Shown one piece after another: positions 12,301 through 27,300 of a DNA stretch of 64,000 nucleotides. The translations under genes and the position numbers were made by a program. Origin of the DNA: Trebouxia sp. TZW2008 (taxonomy: Eukaryota > Chlorophyta > Trebouxiophyceae > Trebouxiales > Trebouxiaceae); assembly GCA_002118135.1 (NCBI GenBank), contig BDIU01000382.1:23791-87790 (forward strand), in the 5' to 3' direction. Positions within the stretch are counted from its first letter, which is position 1, and every line of letters starts with the position of its first letter. A model generated the notes under the pieces. That model saw nothing but the letters and a program-made list of their open reading frames with translations. It did not search any database and had not been told where the DNA came from.

Positions 12301-15300
12301 GGACAGCGTACTTGAGCAGGGGTTGGAACAGCACGACTGTTTGGGTACTCCAACGCTGACGTGCCCGACTACGCTAGCCTGTGTTCAGTGCATCCTGGCA
12401 CCTGTTCATTTTCAAAGTCATTTCTGCAACTTCTCAATGATCATCTGATGCATTCATGTATTCACATTCAGTCAGATCATACTGTTGTGCATTGTGGTAG
12501 GATGCATGAAAACCAGGACAGCATCTCATGATTTTTGGGATTTACCAATCAACTCAGTCCCTAGTAAAGCTGTCATGTTCCAACTGCATCCTGGCACCAA
12601 TCCTGGTGATTCTTGTGGCAGTCAAGAAGGCTGATCTCAGTGAGGCGTGGGCCGAACCATGAATTGGCGGTAGACTGCAGTATGTACAGGACAGCATACT
12701 TGAGCAAAGAAGAGTTGAAACAACACGACTGTTTGGTTGCTCCAACTCTGTCCTGCCTGACTGCGATATCCTGTGTTCACTGCATTCTGGCACCAAACCT
12801 GGCGACTCTTGTGGCAGTCAGGAAGGCTCAAGATTCAATGAGGCATGGGACACATTATGAATCGGCAGTAGAGTGCAGTACATACAGGACAGCCTACTGA
12901 AGCAAGGAAGAGCTGGAACAACACGACTGTCTGGTTGCTCCCACTCATCCCTGTCCAACTACGCTGTCCTGTGTTCACTGCATTCTGGCACCAATTTTGG
13001 TGACTCTTGTGGCAGTCAGGAAGGCTCAAGTTTTTTCAATGTGGCATGGGACACATTATGAATTGGCAGTAGAGTGCAGTGCATACAGGACAGCTTACTG
13101 AAGCAAGGAAGAACTGAAGCAACACGACTGTTTGGTTGCTCCAACTCCAATTGCCCAACTACGCTATCCTGTGTTCACTGCATCCTGGCACCTGTTCATG
13201 TTCTGAGGCATGTCTGCCACTTGTCAAAGACCATGTGATGCATTCATGTGTTCACATGCAGTGCACATATTGTTGTGAATTAGTCGCAGGATGCGTGAAA
13301 CACAGGAAAGCATATCTGGGCAGAGGATGATCAGAACAACAGGCATATCGGTTGTTCCAACACAGCCAATTTCCAGTCAAGCTGTCCTGTATCAACTGCA
13401 TCCTGGCACCTGTCCTGATGATTTTTGTGGCAGGAAATAAGGCTCCATTCACAATCAAGCATATATCATGTTGCACGTTGGTGTCAGGACGCAGTGAACA
13501 CAGGACAGCATTTCTGGACAGGATGAGGTCTGAACAACACCATTTTTTGGGTTGTTTCAGACCAGACCCTACCCCAGTTATGCAGTCCTGTGTTGCCTGC
13601 ATCCTGCCACCAGTCTGAGGCCTCAGTCATGCTTGCAAAATCCATGTGATGCATTTGTGTGTTTGCATGCAGCTGTGTGATCATACTGTTGTGGTTCAGT
13701 GGTGGAATGCAGTGAGCGCAGGACAGCATAGCTTGGCCGGGCGTGGTTTGAACAACTCGCATGTTGGGTTCCAGACCAGGCGCTACCCAGTTATGCTGTC
13801 CTGTAAACACTGTATTCTGGTACAGTTTGTGGTAAAGTTCACGTGGGCCATCTGACATGTCGTGTGATACAATCATTGCTGGTGGCTCAGACACAGTAAA
13901 CACAGGACAGCATATCGTGATACAGACATGTCTGAACAGCATGGCTGCGTTGTCTCAGGCCAGCGCTACCCAGTTATGCTGTCCTGTAATGACTGTATCC
14001 TGGCACCAGTTTGTGGTACAGTGCATGTGTGCCTTTTGACTTGTCTTGTGCTACAATTGTTGTTAGTGGCTCAGACACCGTGAACACAGGACAGCATATC
14101 CTGATAGAGCAAGCGCCTGAACAACACGCATGTTGGGTTGTTCCAGACTCTCTACTCAGTTATGCTGTCCTGCATCAACTGCATCCTGAAACCAGTTCAC
14201 GGTATAAGTCATGCATGCCAGTTCTCATGTGTTATGACAGAATGATCTCAGACAATGTATTTCGTTGTTTGTGTGCAGGGATCATGCATATATGGGCTAC
14301 TGAGCAACGGTCAGCATGAATACAACAGCAAATTGTCTCATATCAGCAAACAAATCGTGGACATTGAGGCTGCTTCCCAGCATTTATTCAAATGTTGATC
14401 AGTGACAGCATTTGGACTGTTGCATAAAACGCAAGCCAGGCATTGTTGCTGCAGCTCTGGCAATAAGCTTCTGACAGTGGTGCAACTTCACAGCAACCCT
14501 GGGCAAAGTGACCCACTGTCTGTGAAGTGTGTACACCCAGTTTGATTGTATTTCACCTGTTTTACAAAGATGTGTGCCATATGTGGTTGCTGCAATTCCT
14601 GAAGTGTGTTCACCACCTCCTTCAGGTCACTGGAGCTCAGGTACTCTTTGACGGTGGCCACCGCTGCAGCCTTGTAGGTGACAGCTTCCGCATCTGTTTT
14701 TGAGGGGCTTGTCGACCCATTTAGATCAGTACCTGCAACCATGCAATCACAAGTTGGCATATTGTGAAGTTGAGTTTATGCTTGTACTGACGTGCTAAGG
14801 ATGACGGTGAAAATTTTGTTTGGCATGAGCCGTGATATGTTTCTTGAGCTGTCAGTTGTGCCCTGACGGTGGCCACCGCCGCAGGCTTGTAGGCGACAGC
14901 TTTTGCATCTGTCCTTGACGAGCTTGTTGAACCGTTTGTATCAGTACCTGCAAACATGCAATTACAGGTCAGCATGTTGTGCAGTGGCTTTTATGTTTCC
15001 TCTGCCGTGCTGAGGTTGACGGTGAAAATCTTGTTTGGCATGAGCCGTGTTGTGCTCTTTCAGTCGACGGCTGTGCCTTGACAGTTGCCGCCGCTGCAGC
15101 TTTGTAGATGACAGCCTTTGTATCAGTCCTTCACGGGCTGGCTGACGCTGACCCATTTAAATTAGTGCCTGCAATCACCTCAAAGCAAGTGAATCTCTTG
15201 AATGCGCAAACCCATGCTGAGAATAAGACACAATCAACTACTTGACTTGAGCCAGGAGTTAGGCTTGTGACGAGGGATGTGCCTTGACGGTGGCCACCGC

Positions 15301-18300
15301 TGCAGCCTTGTATGTGACAGCCTTTGCATCACTCCTTGAGGGGTTTGTTGATGCTGATCCATCTCGATGGTGCCTGCAGCCATGCAACCACAACTTGCTG
15401 TATTGTGTTCTTGATACTACTTTCTGCTGTTGTGCTGAGAAAGATAGCAGAAGAATAGTTTGGAACAGGTCTTGTGAGCCTCCTTGAGATGAGGGCTAAT
15501 TATTGACGGTGGCCACTGCTGCAGCCTTGTAGCTGACAGCCTTTGCATCTGTTCTTACAATATATCACTCACCCTCCCTCTTTGACATTGTTGTCTGCAG
15601 CCATCAAATGGCGAGACGCCCTTCTGTGGATTTGATATTGCGGCCTCTTGGTACTTAGAGTCGCAAACATGTCTATCACAGGCTGTGTGGATCTCTCGAA
15701 TGTCACAGAAACCTACACGTTGACAGTGGCCACTGCTGCTTCCTGGAGGATGGTAGCGTCTGCATCTGTATTGCAGACACGACCACGTCCCCCTTGAAGC
15801 AACAGTGACTGTGCCAACGCTGCTGTTGCAAGGAGAGTAATCATCATAGCAGGACGCGTGGACACATTTAAACCTGTTTGTGGCCAACAAGTCAGAATCT
15901 GCATCAGGGGAAACAGGACTAAGTCTTGACAGTGGTCACCGCTTTTTCCTGGTGAGTACTAGCATCTGCATCTGTATTTCAGAGACTAGTATCCACCTGG
16001 AAGCAGCAGTGACTGTACTGTTGAGGCTGCTATACGTATAAAATTTGTCATCGCAGGACATGGGGACATATGTCAAGCAATGCATGACACAAACCAGGAT
16101 CATCATTTGCATCGTGGGCGTGTTTGTCAGAGGCAGAGGGCTACGCCTCAATGGTGGCCACCGCTGCTTCCTGGTGAGTACCAGTGCCTGCAGAAAGTGG
16201 CAGCCACCAGGGAGCAACAGTGACTGTATCGATGATGCTGTTGCAAGCAGAAACAGTCATCGTAGAAGGATATGTTAAAAAAAAGTCAAGCTATACATTT
16301 TTCAAACCAGGGTCATCATGGTGGGCGTGCTTGTCACAGAAGCAGAGGGCTACACCTTGACAATGGCCCCCGCTGCTTCCTGGTGAGTACTAGCGTCTGA
16401 ATTGGATTGCAAGGACTGTAATTCACCAGGGAGCAGCAGTGACTGCACTATTGAGGCTGCAAGATGCAGAAGTCATCATCACGGCAGGACATGTGGACAC
16501 ATATCAATCTGCGTGCAACTGGCAGACGCAGCAAAGCGCCTTCAAACAACCATGTTGAAAGCTTGTGGTCAGTAGAGCACAGTCTAGTTTCACATCATAT
16601 AGGTCTCATGGCAAGGCAGTCAGGCCAGCAGGTGAAACACAAAGTCATGCAGGCTTTGCAGCCAAACCTCCTCATCGCCTGCTTACATGAGGAACGTAGC
16701 AGCTTGCAGCATATGAGAAAGCAAGCAGAAGGTGTGGATACAAAGCTTGCATGACATTAGACCTGACTCGCTGACATCGACTTCTGCAAAACAAAAAAAA
16801 GGGTGTCAAGTTGCGGATCTTCTGACTTTCAGCATTTGAGCCAAATTTAGATTGATGGCTAGTATGATAATATAAGATATTTGATTGCTAGTTTGTTGAT
16901 CTGCTAGCACAAGAGTGCTGCAGCTGTAGGGCAAAAGTGATGAAGAAGCATTACAACTGCTACAAATGAAGAAGATGAGAGCGCATGCGGATCAAAGCCC
17001 TGAATACAATTGCATGAAGAAGATGCAAGGGCATGTGGAAAGAGAGCAGACTTGAAGCAGAAGTGTCCCAGTCAGCATGCAGCCACCCGTCTGCCACAGC
17101 TGTGGTAACTTGCATGTTAAAATGCTCACAGGGACTGCCAATGAAGAAGATGACAGCAACAAAAATATAAGGAGACAGTACAAGAAGATGAGCAGACCTG
17201 AGGAGGCAATACCCCAGTCAGCATACATTGAACCGTCTGCCACAGTTGCCTGTGGAAAACTCTGCAGATGAAGAAGATGAAAGCACAAGATGAAGAAGAT
17301 TCCAGTACACGACGGAGAGGATGAAGGCTAAAGAAGAAGAAAAAAGGGGCAGCACTGTCCCAATCAATTCAGCCAACCACCTGCCTTAGCTGTTTTGCAG
17401 TTGCATGACTGCAGAAAGAAAGCAGAAGAAGAAAAGCAGACCTGAGGCAGAAGTGTCCCAGTCAGCATCCAGCCAGCCGTCCGCCACAGCTGTGGCAACC
17501 TGCTTGTGAAAGATGTCTCGGGCTTGCGGCGTGTCCAGGCATGTGTCATCTAGGTTTATATTGACCCTCTGGAAACCCTGAGCAACAGGCACACTCAAGT
17601 CATACACCTTGTCATAGCCATTGTCTTACAAAAAGGTTGGCTGTGAGATAGCCATGCAGCATGGATTGTGCTTGGCTGTGGGGTAACACATGATGTGAAC
17701 GGCTCAACATGCATGTCTCACCAAACAATATAACCAGGCACAGTCAAGTCAAAAGACCCGTGTCACTACGCTTCTGTTGCAGATCTGATATAGTTAGGAT
17801 AGCTGCATATGTGGGTTTTAGGTGGAACAACACATGATGTGAAAGGCTCAGCCATGCATGTCTCACTTGACGGTGTGATCAGGCGTACAAACTGAAACAG
17901 GACAAGGTTCTTCTTTGAAGACTGCTGCCATGCAGAAGAACCTTCCCCTGCCGTAGTTCACATGCCTGCTTATGCTTCTTGATGAGATGCTGACGGCTGA
18001 GCCTTTCACAACATGTGCTGGCATGCTTTCTCAGCTGCTGACTTTGCACGTCCAGAACACTGTCAGCTGACTGCACATCAGAAGTGATGCGCACTCCTGA
18101 AAGCGTACACTCCAGCCAATAGAACAGGATGCAAAGGAAGAGCCAGACAGAGAAACCAGAAGCCCATGCTAGCCAGCCCTGAGCTACTTTATTTTGCAGC
18201 AGGGTCTGGAGCACAATCCCAGCCGTAATGCATGAGGTCTAAACTACAGTTTCGGTTTGCACACCAATCTGTCCAACAGGCATTGCTTGCTAGAGGTATC

Positions 18301-21300
18301 ATTGAAACTGGCATGGCAATCAAGTTTCAATCATACCTCTAGCAAGCAATGCCTGTTGGACAGATTGGTGTGCAAGCCGAAACTGTAGTTTGTTGTCTCT
18401 CACCCTTGAGGTTTGGCTGGAACTCAGATCACCAGAACCAGACAACTGCTTGAGTAGAGTGACCAGGCTCTCTTCAGTCTGTATGTATGGCATGAGCTGC
18501 AGCACGTAACTTGCTTGACAATCTCATGATAAAAGCAAAAAGAATGTATTCTAGAAAGAAAATGTTACCCTTGAGATTTGACTTGAACTTAGATCACCAG
18601 ATCCAGACAACTGCTTAAGTAGTGTCACCAGGCTGTCTTCTGTCTGAGTGTCTTGCATGAGCCGCAGCAGCGCTTGCTTGACAACTTCGTGATGGAAGAA
18701 GGGCACTGCCAGTTTGCGTAAGCAGCAGCGGGCTTCAGACACATCCTTGCTGGTTAGATACTCCTGCATGTCAGACAGCAAATGGCTTCAGACATCTTTG
18801 CAGGACAGACACTCCTGGAGTTAATTCACTGCAAGAACACACAGCTGCAGCAGCGCTTGCTTGACGACTTCGTGATGGCACATGGGCACTGCCAATTTGC
18901 GCAGGCAGCAGCGGGCTTTAGACACATCCTTGCTGGACAGATGTTCATGCGTTCCCAAAAGATGCATCAACTAAGTCGTAATACTATGAGATGAATCTGT
19001 GCTTGCCTCATTAGCATGTGCAGGACTGTTTCTCACGACGAGGCGTCTGCAGCAACTTGGAATTTGTGGGCATTTATGTTCAAGTATCATGTGGAGTTGG
19101 TTTGCAAGGTTGCCTGCATGCAGTCTCTGCATGAAATGACCTGCAGGGATTTGCAGATGGCTTCTTTGGTGTGGTCCAAGGTCACTCTATCAGTGCCGCC
19201 CCACGCTTTCAACAGCTTCTCAGCAGGCTGCTTTTGCCTTTCCAGTGTTTTTCTCAATACAGTTTTGGATGCATGTGGAACCTATTTCTGGGCAGGCCTT
19301 TTCTTTTGCAACCTACTTGTAGGCATTTGCGGATGGCTTCTTTGGTGTGGTCCAGGGTGACTCTGTCAGTGCCTCCCCATGCTCTCAACAGCCTCTCAGC
19401 AGTACTTTGTTATTGCATTTCCCAGAATGTTTGAGAGCAGTTTTGCATGCATTTCAGACGCTTTAAGGACAAAAGTTACCTGCAAGCATTTGCGGATGGC
19501 TTCTTTGGTGTGGTCCAGGGTGACTCTGTCAGTGCCTCCCCACGCTCTCAAAAGTCTCTCGGCAGGATGCCGCGCCGCAAGGTGCCGCTCTGCTTTGAGC
19601 TTGACTGCTGATGCACTGCTGTTGGGAGCTGCAGAAACACCCAAAAAGGTATTGTCAATGACAAACGTTCACTGTGGGCAAAACAGCAAATGCTGGGGCT
19701 GACCCCAACATCGACACTGTGTCAAGCAAAACATCAGTTGCATGACGCAAAGCTTTGTTGTTGCGCATGCCCTCAACAGCCTCTCAGCAGGATGCTGCGC
19801 CGCAAGGTGTCGCTCTGCTTTGAGCTTGACCACTGCTCCGCTACTGTTGGGTGCTGCAGTCACGCTCTCAAGTCATCAATTGCTGCAGTGCAACCGATTG
19901 CAGCTGCAGAATTCTGCCACGATAATTCATTGAGGCATTTAAGTATTCAACATGAGCTTAGAAACAGGATGCTGCGCTGCAAGGTGCCGCTCTGCTCCAC
20001 TGCTGTTGATTAATCTGACAGCTATGCCTGTGCGAACGAGGTAGGTAACAGGCAGTGCTATTGGGGACTGCAAAGAGGCATTTACATGATGATGATGAGG
20101 AGTTTGGGTTGCATGCATGCTGTTTATAAGCTGTTAACGCTGCTCTGCATTGAGTTTCACCGTTGCTGCACAACTGTTGGGGGCTGCAAAGAAAGATTCA
20201 TATCATATCGCCATACTCAGCACACACACAAAGGGCACCTTGCCCAACAGTCAATGAGTCTGCATCACACGCTGGACTTTTACAAGAGCCTTGTATGCCG
20301 GCCTGTTGCAAAAGCCATGGCGTGTGATGCAGGTTCTCCTTGCCAGCTTGAGGCCAAGACGCCGTTTCCACATGCAAGCATGCGCTTCAGCCACTATGTC
20401 AATCTGGACCTGAGGCTGTTTATAGCTGAACTCACTGTTCGCTGTGCGGTGCAGCATTGACAGCGTCTAAGCGCAAGCATAGCCCTACTTGCACAGTGAA
20501 TACAAAGAGCAACCGTCAGTGACTCTGCCTCACGCTGCTGACCTGAACAAGAGCCTGAAGTAAAAGGCCAGGGCGTGTGATGCAGGGTCTCCTTGCCAGC
20601 TCAAGGCCAGGACGCCGTATTTCACATACAAGCCTGTTCCAGCTAAGATAAATGGTTGAGGTGCTGTGCAGCATTGACAGGTTCTATGGAGATACACAGG
20701 ACTCCTTGCTTATTGGATACAAAGGGCAACATCCTCAGCGGTCAGTGACTCTGCGTCACACCCTTGCTGTTTACAAGAGCCTTGCATGCCAGCCTGTTGC
20801 AAAGGCCAAGGTGTGTGATGCAGGGTCTCCTTGCCAGCCTGAGGCCAAGACGCGGCTTTCCACATGCAAGCATCCGCTTCAGCCAGTGTGTTGATCTGAA
20901 CCTGAGGCTGTCTATAGGCGAGATTGCTCTTTACTATGCTGTGCAGCATTGACAGCTTAAATGAGCTGACATAGGATTACTTGCACAGTGGACACAAACG
21001 GCAACTTGCCCAGCAGTTGGTGACTCTGCATCACACAACCCCCTCTTCACAAGAGCCTTGTATGCCAGCCTGTTGTAAAGGCCAAGGCGTGTGATGCAGG
21101 ACATCCTTGCCAGCTTGAGGTCAAGAAGGCAGTTTTCCACATGCAAGCATACACTTCAGCCAGTGTGTTGATCTGAAGCTGAGGCTGTCTGTAGCTGAGA
21201 TTGCTGTCAGCTGTGCAACATTGACAGCACCTATGAGCAAGCGTTGAGCTGCTTGTACATTGGACACGACGGGCAATGCGCTCAGCAGTCAGTGACTCTG

Positions 21301-24300
21301 CATTAGACGCAGGACCTCAACAAGAGCCTTGTATGCCAGCCTGTTGCAAAGGCCACGGCATGTGATGCAGGATAGCTCTGCCAGCTTGATGCCAGGACGC
21401 CGTGTTCCACATACAAGCCTGTTTCAGCTGAGATAACTGGTTGAGGTGCTGTGCAGCATTGACAGCTTCTATGGATATACAAAGGACTCCTTCCATAGTG
21501 GACACAAAGGGCAACTCGCCCAGCCGTCGTTGACTCTGACCCACACCCTTCCTCTTCACAAGAGCCTTGTATGCCAGCCTGTTGCCAAGGCCAAGGTGTG
21601 TGATGCAGGGTCATCTTGCCAGCTTGAGGCCAAGACAGCCCCTTTGCACATGCAAGCGCCTTTCTGGAATAAGCTCTTGGTATATGCAAGCCCTTGAGGG
21701 ATGCAAGCCCTTGTCACATGGAAGCCCTCATAACATATAGCCCTTTCCACATGCAGCCAATCTGTCACATGCTGGCCTTAACATTATCGCATCACGATGT
21801 ACTGTGCTGTACTATTGTGAAACTGTGTAAGTTGGCCAGCGCTGGGAATCTGTTGCCTCAAATGCTGCAATACATGATGCAATGGACAACAGTCACAAGC
21901 CAAGCCCACAACTGAATATAGGACCATTGCAGACACATTCAGTATGTGCCTTCACATTATGTGCAAAAGCATGTGCTGATGCAGAGTGTCTTGCACTGAA
22001 ACGCGTTTCTGCAACAACTACACTAGAGAGCGTGCAGTGAGGCTCTGTAGCAAGCTAGCCACATGGACATAAGACTCAAACCCTACACATGCTGCTGCTG
22101 GGACCCACACTCTGCTAGTCTGCTTTCTCACTGCTGTTTGCTGAACGAAGAACAGCCAGAACACACCTAGCAGAGTTTCAGGGTCTTGCAGCGACATCTG
22201 TTGCAGGCAAATCATGCCGCAGCTGGTCAACATGCAAGCAGTGTGAAGGACAGGCTAGCGAGCTGGCTGCTAGGGCCTAGAGCTCACACCCTACACATGC
22301 TGCTGCTCAGACCCATACTCTGCCATTCTGCTTTCCAGCTTCTGATTGCTGAATGAAGAGCAGCACAGAAGCACCAAGCAGATGGAAGAGGTTCAGGGTC
22401 TTGCAGCAGCATGCATTGCAGGCAACCCATGCGGCAGCTGGTCAACATGTAAGCTGTGTCAAGGACAGGATAGCAAAACATGTTGGGACGCCCCAATTCC
22501 GCGGAATTTTATGTAACGATTCTCTGCATCAGCTGCGGCCGCACACAACAGGGTTCGCTCAGGTTCTTCGCAACCCTTAGGGCGCACGTGGGAGCCACGG
22601 GGTATGGTGTGCTGCTGGTCGGGCGTCCAACTAGCCACATGAACTTAGGGCTCAAAAACTACACATGATGCTGCTGGGACCCATTCTCTGCTATTCTGCT
22701 GTCTCACTGCTTTTTGCTGAACGAAGAGCAGCAAAGCAGGAGACGGCAGAGGTTCAGGGTCTTGCAGCAGCATGTGTTGCAGCCGATCAACATGTAAGCA
22801 GTGTGAAGGAAAGGCTAGCAAGCTGGCAGCGAGGGCTTGGCGCTTATACTCTACATATGTTGCTGCTAAACCCCATACTCTGCTACTCTGCCATCTCACT
22901 GCTGTTTGCTGAACGAAGAGCAGCGAACAAGGGGATGGCACAGGTGCAGGGTCTTGCAGCAGCATGTGTTGCAGGCAAACCATGCGGCAGCTGGGCAACA
23001 TGCACGCAGCGTGACGGACAGGATTGCAAGCTGGCTACTAAGGCTTAGGGCTCGGACCCTACACATGCTGCTGCTCAGACCCATACTCTGCTTTCTCACT
23101 GCTGTTTGCTGAATGAACAACAGCCAGAACGCACCTAGAAGAGGTTCAGGGTCTTGCAGCAGCATGCGTTGCAGGCAAAACATGCGGCAGCTGATCAACA
23201 TGCTGCTGCTGAGACCCATACTCTGCCATTCCGCGTTCCAGCTTCTGTTTACTGGTTATTGGGCATTACAAGCAGTAGGAGAGTACAAGTAAGCAGGCAG
23301 AGCTTGATGTCATGTGAAGACCCACAGCCTTGCAGATTGTGCAATGCACAACAGGCATGGTTGTGATGACCACGAATGTCAGCGGGCTCTGCCTTGGTTA
23401 TTCTCTGCACTGTAAACCACCAGAAGTGCATCTGGTTCAGGCAAAGTCAGCCAGGCGAGAGATCAACAGTGAGAGCCAGGCAAAGCCTGCTGACATCACG
23501 ACTGTCACAATCATGCTTGTTGTGCACACAACTTGCGAGACTCTGATAATTGCTGATGTCAGCAGGCCCTGCTTTGGTCATTCCCTGCTCTGTATGCCAC
23601 CAGACATGCATCTGATTCATGCAAAGTATGGTATGTGCAAAGTTGGCAATGCAATTGGCAACGCGTATTATGGACAACTATCCTGGCGCTAGCTTTTGCA
23701 AGGACTCTGTGTGCAGAGTATCTGGTTAGCAAGCCCTGGGACGCTGTTGCTTTGCTATGTCTCTACCAGCATTGTGGTCCATTGGAAGCATTGCCAAGCC
23801 AGGCTCGTATGCTTCCCGTCAGGTTTCCTGTCACATTTGCAGTGAGGGTAGCCTGAAGAAAGGCATGACGCGACAAGCTTGGCAGAATGTGTGATGGACA
23901 CATGCGCTGAAGCGGGCTTTTGCACTCAAACTTGGCCATATGCAAAGCATCGGATGACATGCTTGAGCTAGAGCCTATTCCCCGCACAAACAAGGCTGTT
24001 AGATGATTCGACCAGCACAAGTCTGACTGTCAGACACAGGAGTGAAGCAAACAAGTCTGACTGTCAGACATAGGACTGGAGCAAACGCTTGATGGCAAGG
24101 CCAGGTGCGCTACATACCCCATGAGTGTGGCATCCCCTGCACATCATTCCTATGACAAGCCTCGACTAGCATGTACCATATAAGACAGTTGTCGACATAC
24201 CATGCTCGCATGTTGTGTTTAAGCAGTCTGGGAAAAGCTGCCTCTGTATGCAGCCTGAGCTGTGAGGGTCGACAGAAGACCGCAAGACAATTTGTGCTAT

Positions 24301-27300
24301 AGGGCTGGGGGCAAGGTGCCCTCCCAACTGCCCTGTGCTAGATGTTGCCTGACTGTCGTACTTATCACACCACAGCAATGGGGTGCCATGTGCTGTGTCA
24401 CCTGGTTGTCAAATCCACTCACAACAACTGCAATGTGTTGTGGACTCATTAGGCGTTATGCAACATAAGTTGATCAGCTTACCACAAGATAGCTTGTGCA
24501 GGAGGACTGGGGCCAAGATGTCAACTGCCCTTGCCAGAAACAGCCCTAGATCAGTCTCAGCTGAGGCACTAGGCACATCCAGCTTCCCTCAAGCATGCTT
24601 TACGGTTATATGTGTAATGCCATGTAGTGTGGGACGCATTCAATGGTGCCGTGGTGACCAGCTTTCACAAAAGCGTCACCAACATGAGTGATGAGACTGA
24701 CCGCAAGACAGCTTGTGCAGGAAGGCTGGGGGCAGAATGTCATCCACAACTGCCCTTGCCAGGAATAGCCCTAGATCATCCTCAGCACTAGGCACATCCA
24801 GCTTGAGATCATCCACGCTGCTCAGCAGATTCTTGAAGCCCTTCTGCATCTGATCTGCTTGGATGATCTCATGGTACAGGCTTGACAACAAATTTGCTGC
24901 CATCTCATGTTCCCTGCATACACAATGCAGCACAAAACAGTCACTGTCTGTGCCCAGCATTGGAGAGCAGCTCACTGGCATGAAGTCTTGGTGTGAATCT
25001 ACTTACAACAATTCTGTCTGTCTGGATGATTCCATGGCATAGGCTTGACAACAACTTTGCTGCCATCTCATGTTCCCTGTATACACAATGCGTCAGAAAG
25101 CAGTGTACGCATGCTAGGAGAAGCTAGCCTGCTCAGCAGGTTCCTCAAGCTTGGCTGCAGAGTGCTGCTGGCTTTATGCAATGTGCAGAGGCACCAGTTC
25201 TGTGTGATGTTTCCCGCTGTGTAGCATACATCAAGCAAAACTTGGCCCCTCAGCACTTTATATGAAGCAAGCAGTGTTGCACCACAAGAGAAGAGCAAAG
25301 ACACAGTCTGACAGATTTTGTGAGCTTGTGTGCAGGTTCAACACAAGACGCTGTCCTTGATTGCTGATTGCTGCTTGCTTTATGCAATGGCAGGAGAACA
25401 CAGTAACCACACAGAACTGTTCAGAGTAATGTTACCTGCTGTGTAACAGACAACGAGCAAATCTGCGCATTGCAAGAAGCAAGCGGTGTTGCACCATGAG
25501 AGAGCTACCAAGGCGCTGTGTGACAATTTCATTAAGGTTGTGCGCGGTTACCTTCTGATTGCTGCTTGCTTCATGCAATGTGCAGAGGAGCACAGTTTTG
25601 TGTCATGTTTTCAAATTGGAAAAACATGGCAAGCAAAACTGAACTGCGCTGTGCGTGGCAGGAAGCAAGCAGTGACGCATCATCAGAGAACCACAAGGAC
25701 TGACACAATTTGCACAAGATGCTGTCCTTGGCAGTTGAATGCTGCTTGCTTCAGGCAATGTACAGACGCGCACTGCGTGAGATCTCCTGCTGTGGGTTAG
25801 ACAACAAGCAGAAGTAGACCACTCTGTGCGGTGTATGAAACAAGCAATGACGCACCATGAGAGAATCACAAGAACGCAGCCTGACACGTTGTGTGAGCTT
25901 GTGTGCGCTTTCCATACAAGTTGTTGTGCTTGGCAGCTGAATGCTGCTTGTCGTATGTGATTTGCAGAGGCGCTCAATTCTGTATGATGTTTCCCGCTGT
26001 GTGACAATTAACAAGCAAAACCCAACCCCTCTGCGCGTGTTCTGATCTGGATTCCTGCTGTATGGAGGTGCCATTTTTGTACATGGTGACTTGACAGTTG
26101 CTGATGTAGGTGCCAGGTCTGTAGATGGTGGCTTGACAGATGCTGACTTACATGCCAGGCAAGTGTGGGTTGATGATGCGATCACCTGTCATTCTTGTCC
26201 ATGGCCAGAGTGACCACTTTCTTCACAAAGAAATGGTGGAATGGCGGCTCCCCAAGCTCCTGGAACAACAGACCAAACTGCTATAACGACGTCAAAGCCG
26301 ATTGTGAAATATTGTTTGCAGGTGTTTCTATACGTCGTCACACGCATCATTACTCACTGTCATGCTTGCTGGGTGGGTGTCGTGTTACCAAGCCTGTTCC
26401 GCAAACTTTGTGACTGTGCCAACAGCATCATGGACAGGGCAACCAAATGCGAGCGCAATGCAACACTGCTTTCCCAACAGCAATCAGAGTGCTGATCAAG
26501 CATGGCTGCGCAGCAGCCTGCAACTCCACAAAGCAGTTGAATGCACAAAGCAGAGTATCGTCTGAGCTTGAAAGCCTGCTTCACAGCACAACAACAATGT
26601 GCTGTTTCAGCACTCATACAGATGCTATGCATGTCATTGCAACATGACTTAATACAATGCTGCATTTCCTGACGCTACATAACTTCTTAAACAAGCGCCA
26701 TGTGATGCACTGCTGTATGAGCTATCAGACAGCTGCAATGTCAAGACCAATTCATGCTCACCTGCAGGGTGGTGGCGGCATCTTGAATGTCCCCATTGAC
26801 GTAGTACTCATCCAGTATGGCTAGCACCTGCATGACATGAAAAGCCTTACATAGCTTGCTTTGGAGAAAAAGTTGACCTATGGGTTTTTGTTATTAGTGA
26901 AGTGGGCACTGCAAGACACAGTTTGATGACGATGTGCTTGAGCCGCAGAGCAAGTCAGCACAACAATCTTCAACGCATCTGGCAGTTGGAAGCTGTTGTG
27001 CAGCACTGACTTACAGCTGTACACTACATTACAGTTTGGAGTTCACTGAATGTGTCAGTGAACTCCGAACTGGTGTCAAAGCGCAAAGCACCTACCGCTT
27101 GCTTGTAGGCCTTGATTTGCTCCACCTTGCGTGAGTGAAAGGCCAGGGCACGTCGCTCCTCCCCTGAGTCATAATTGGGGTCATTCCTGTCCATTTTGTC
27201 TGCCTCTGGTGACTCCTGCATAGCAGAACACATGCAACATCTCAGTCTGCCTGTCTCAAACGGTAAGCGACAGAGTGCAAGTGGCAAGATGCAATGCTTC

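Noticed and set aside
24021..24069. Two 15-bp palindromes (GTCTGACTGTCAGAC) in a short direct repeat
   Set aside because: Short, isolated and intronic; explained by one small tandem duplication.
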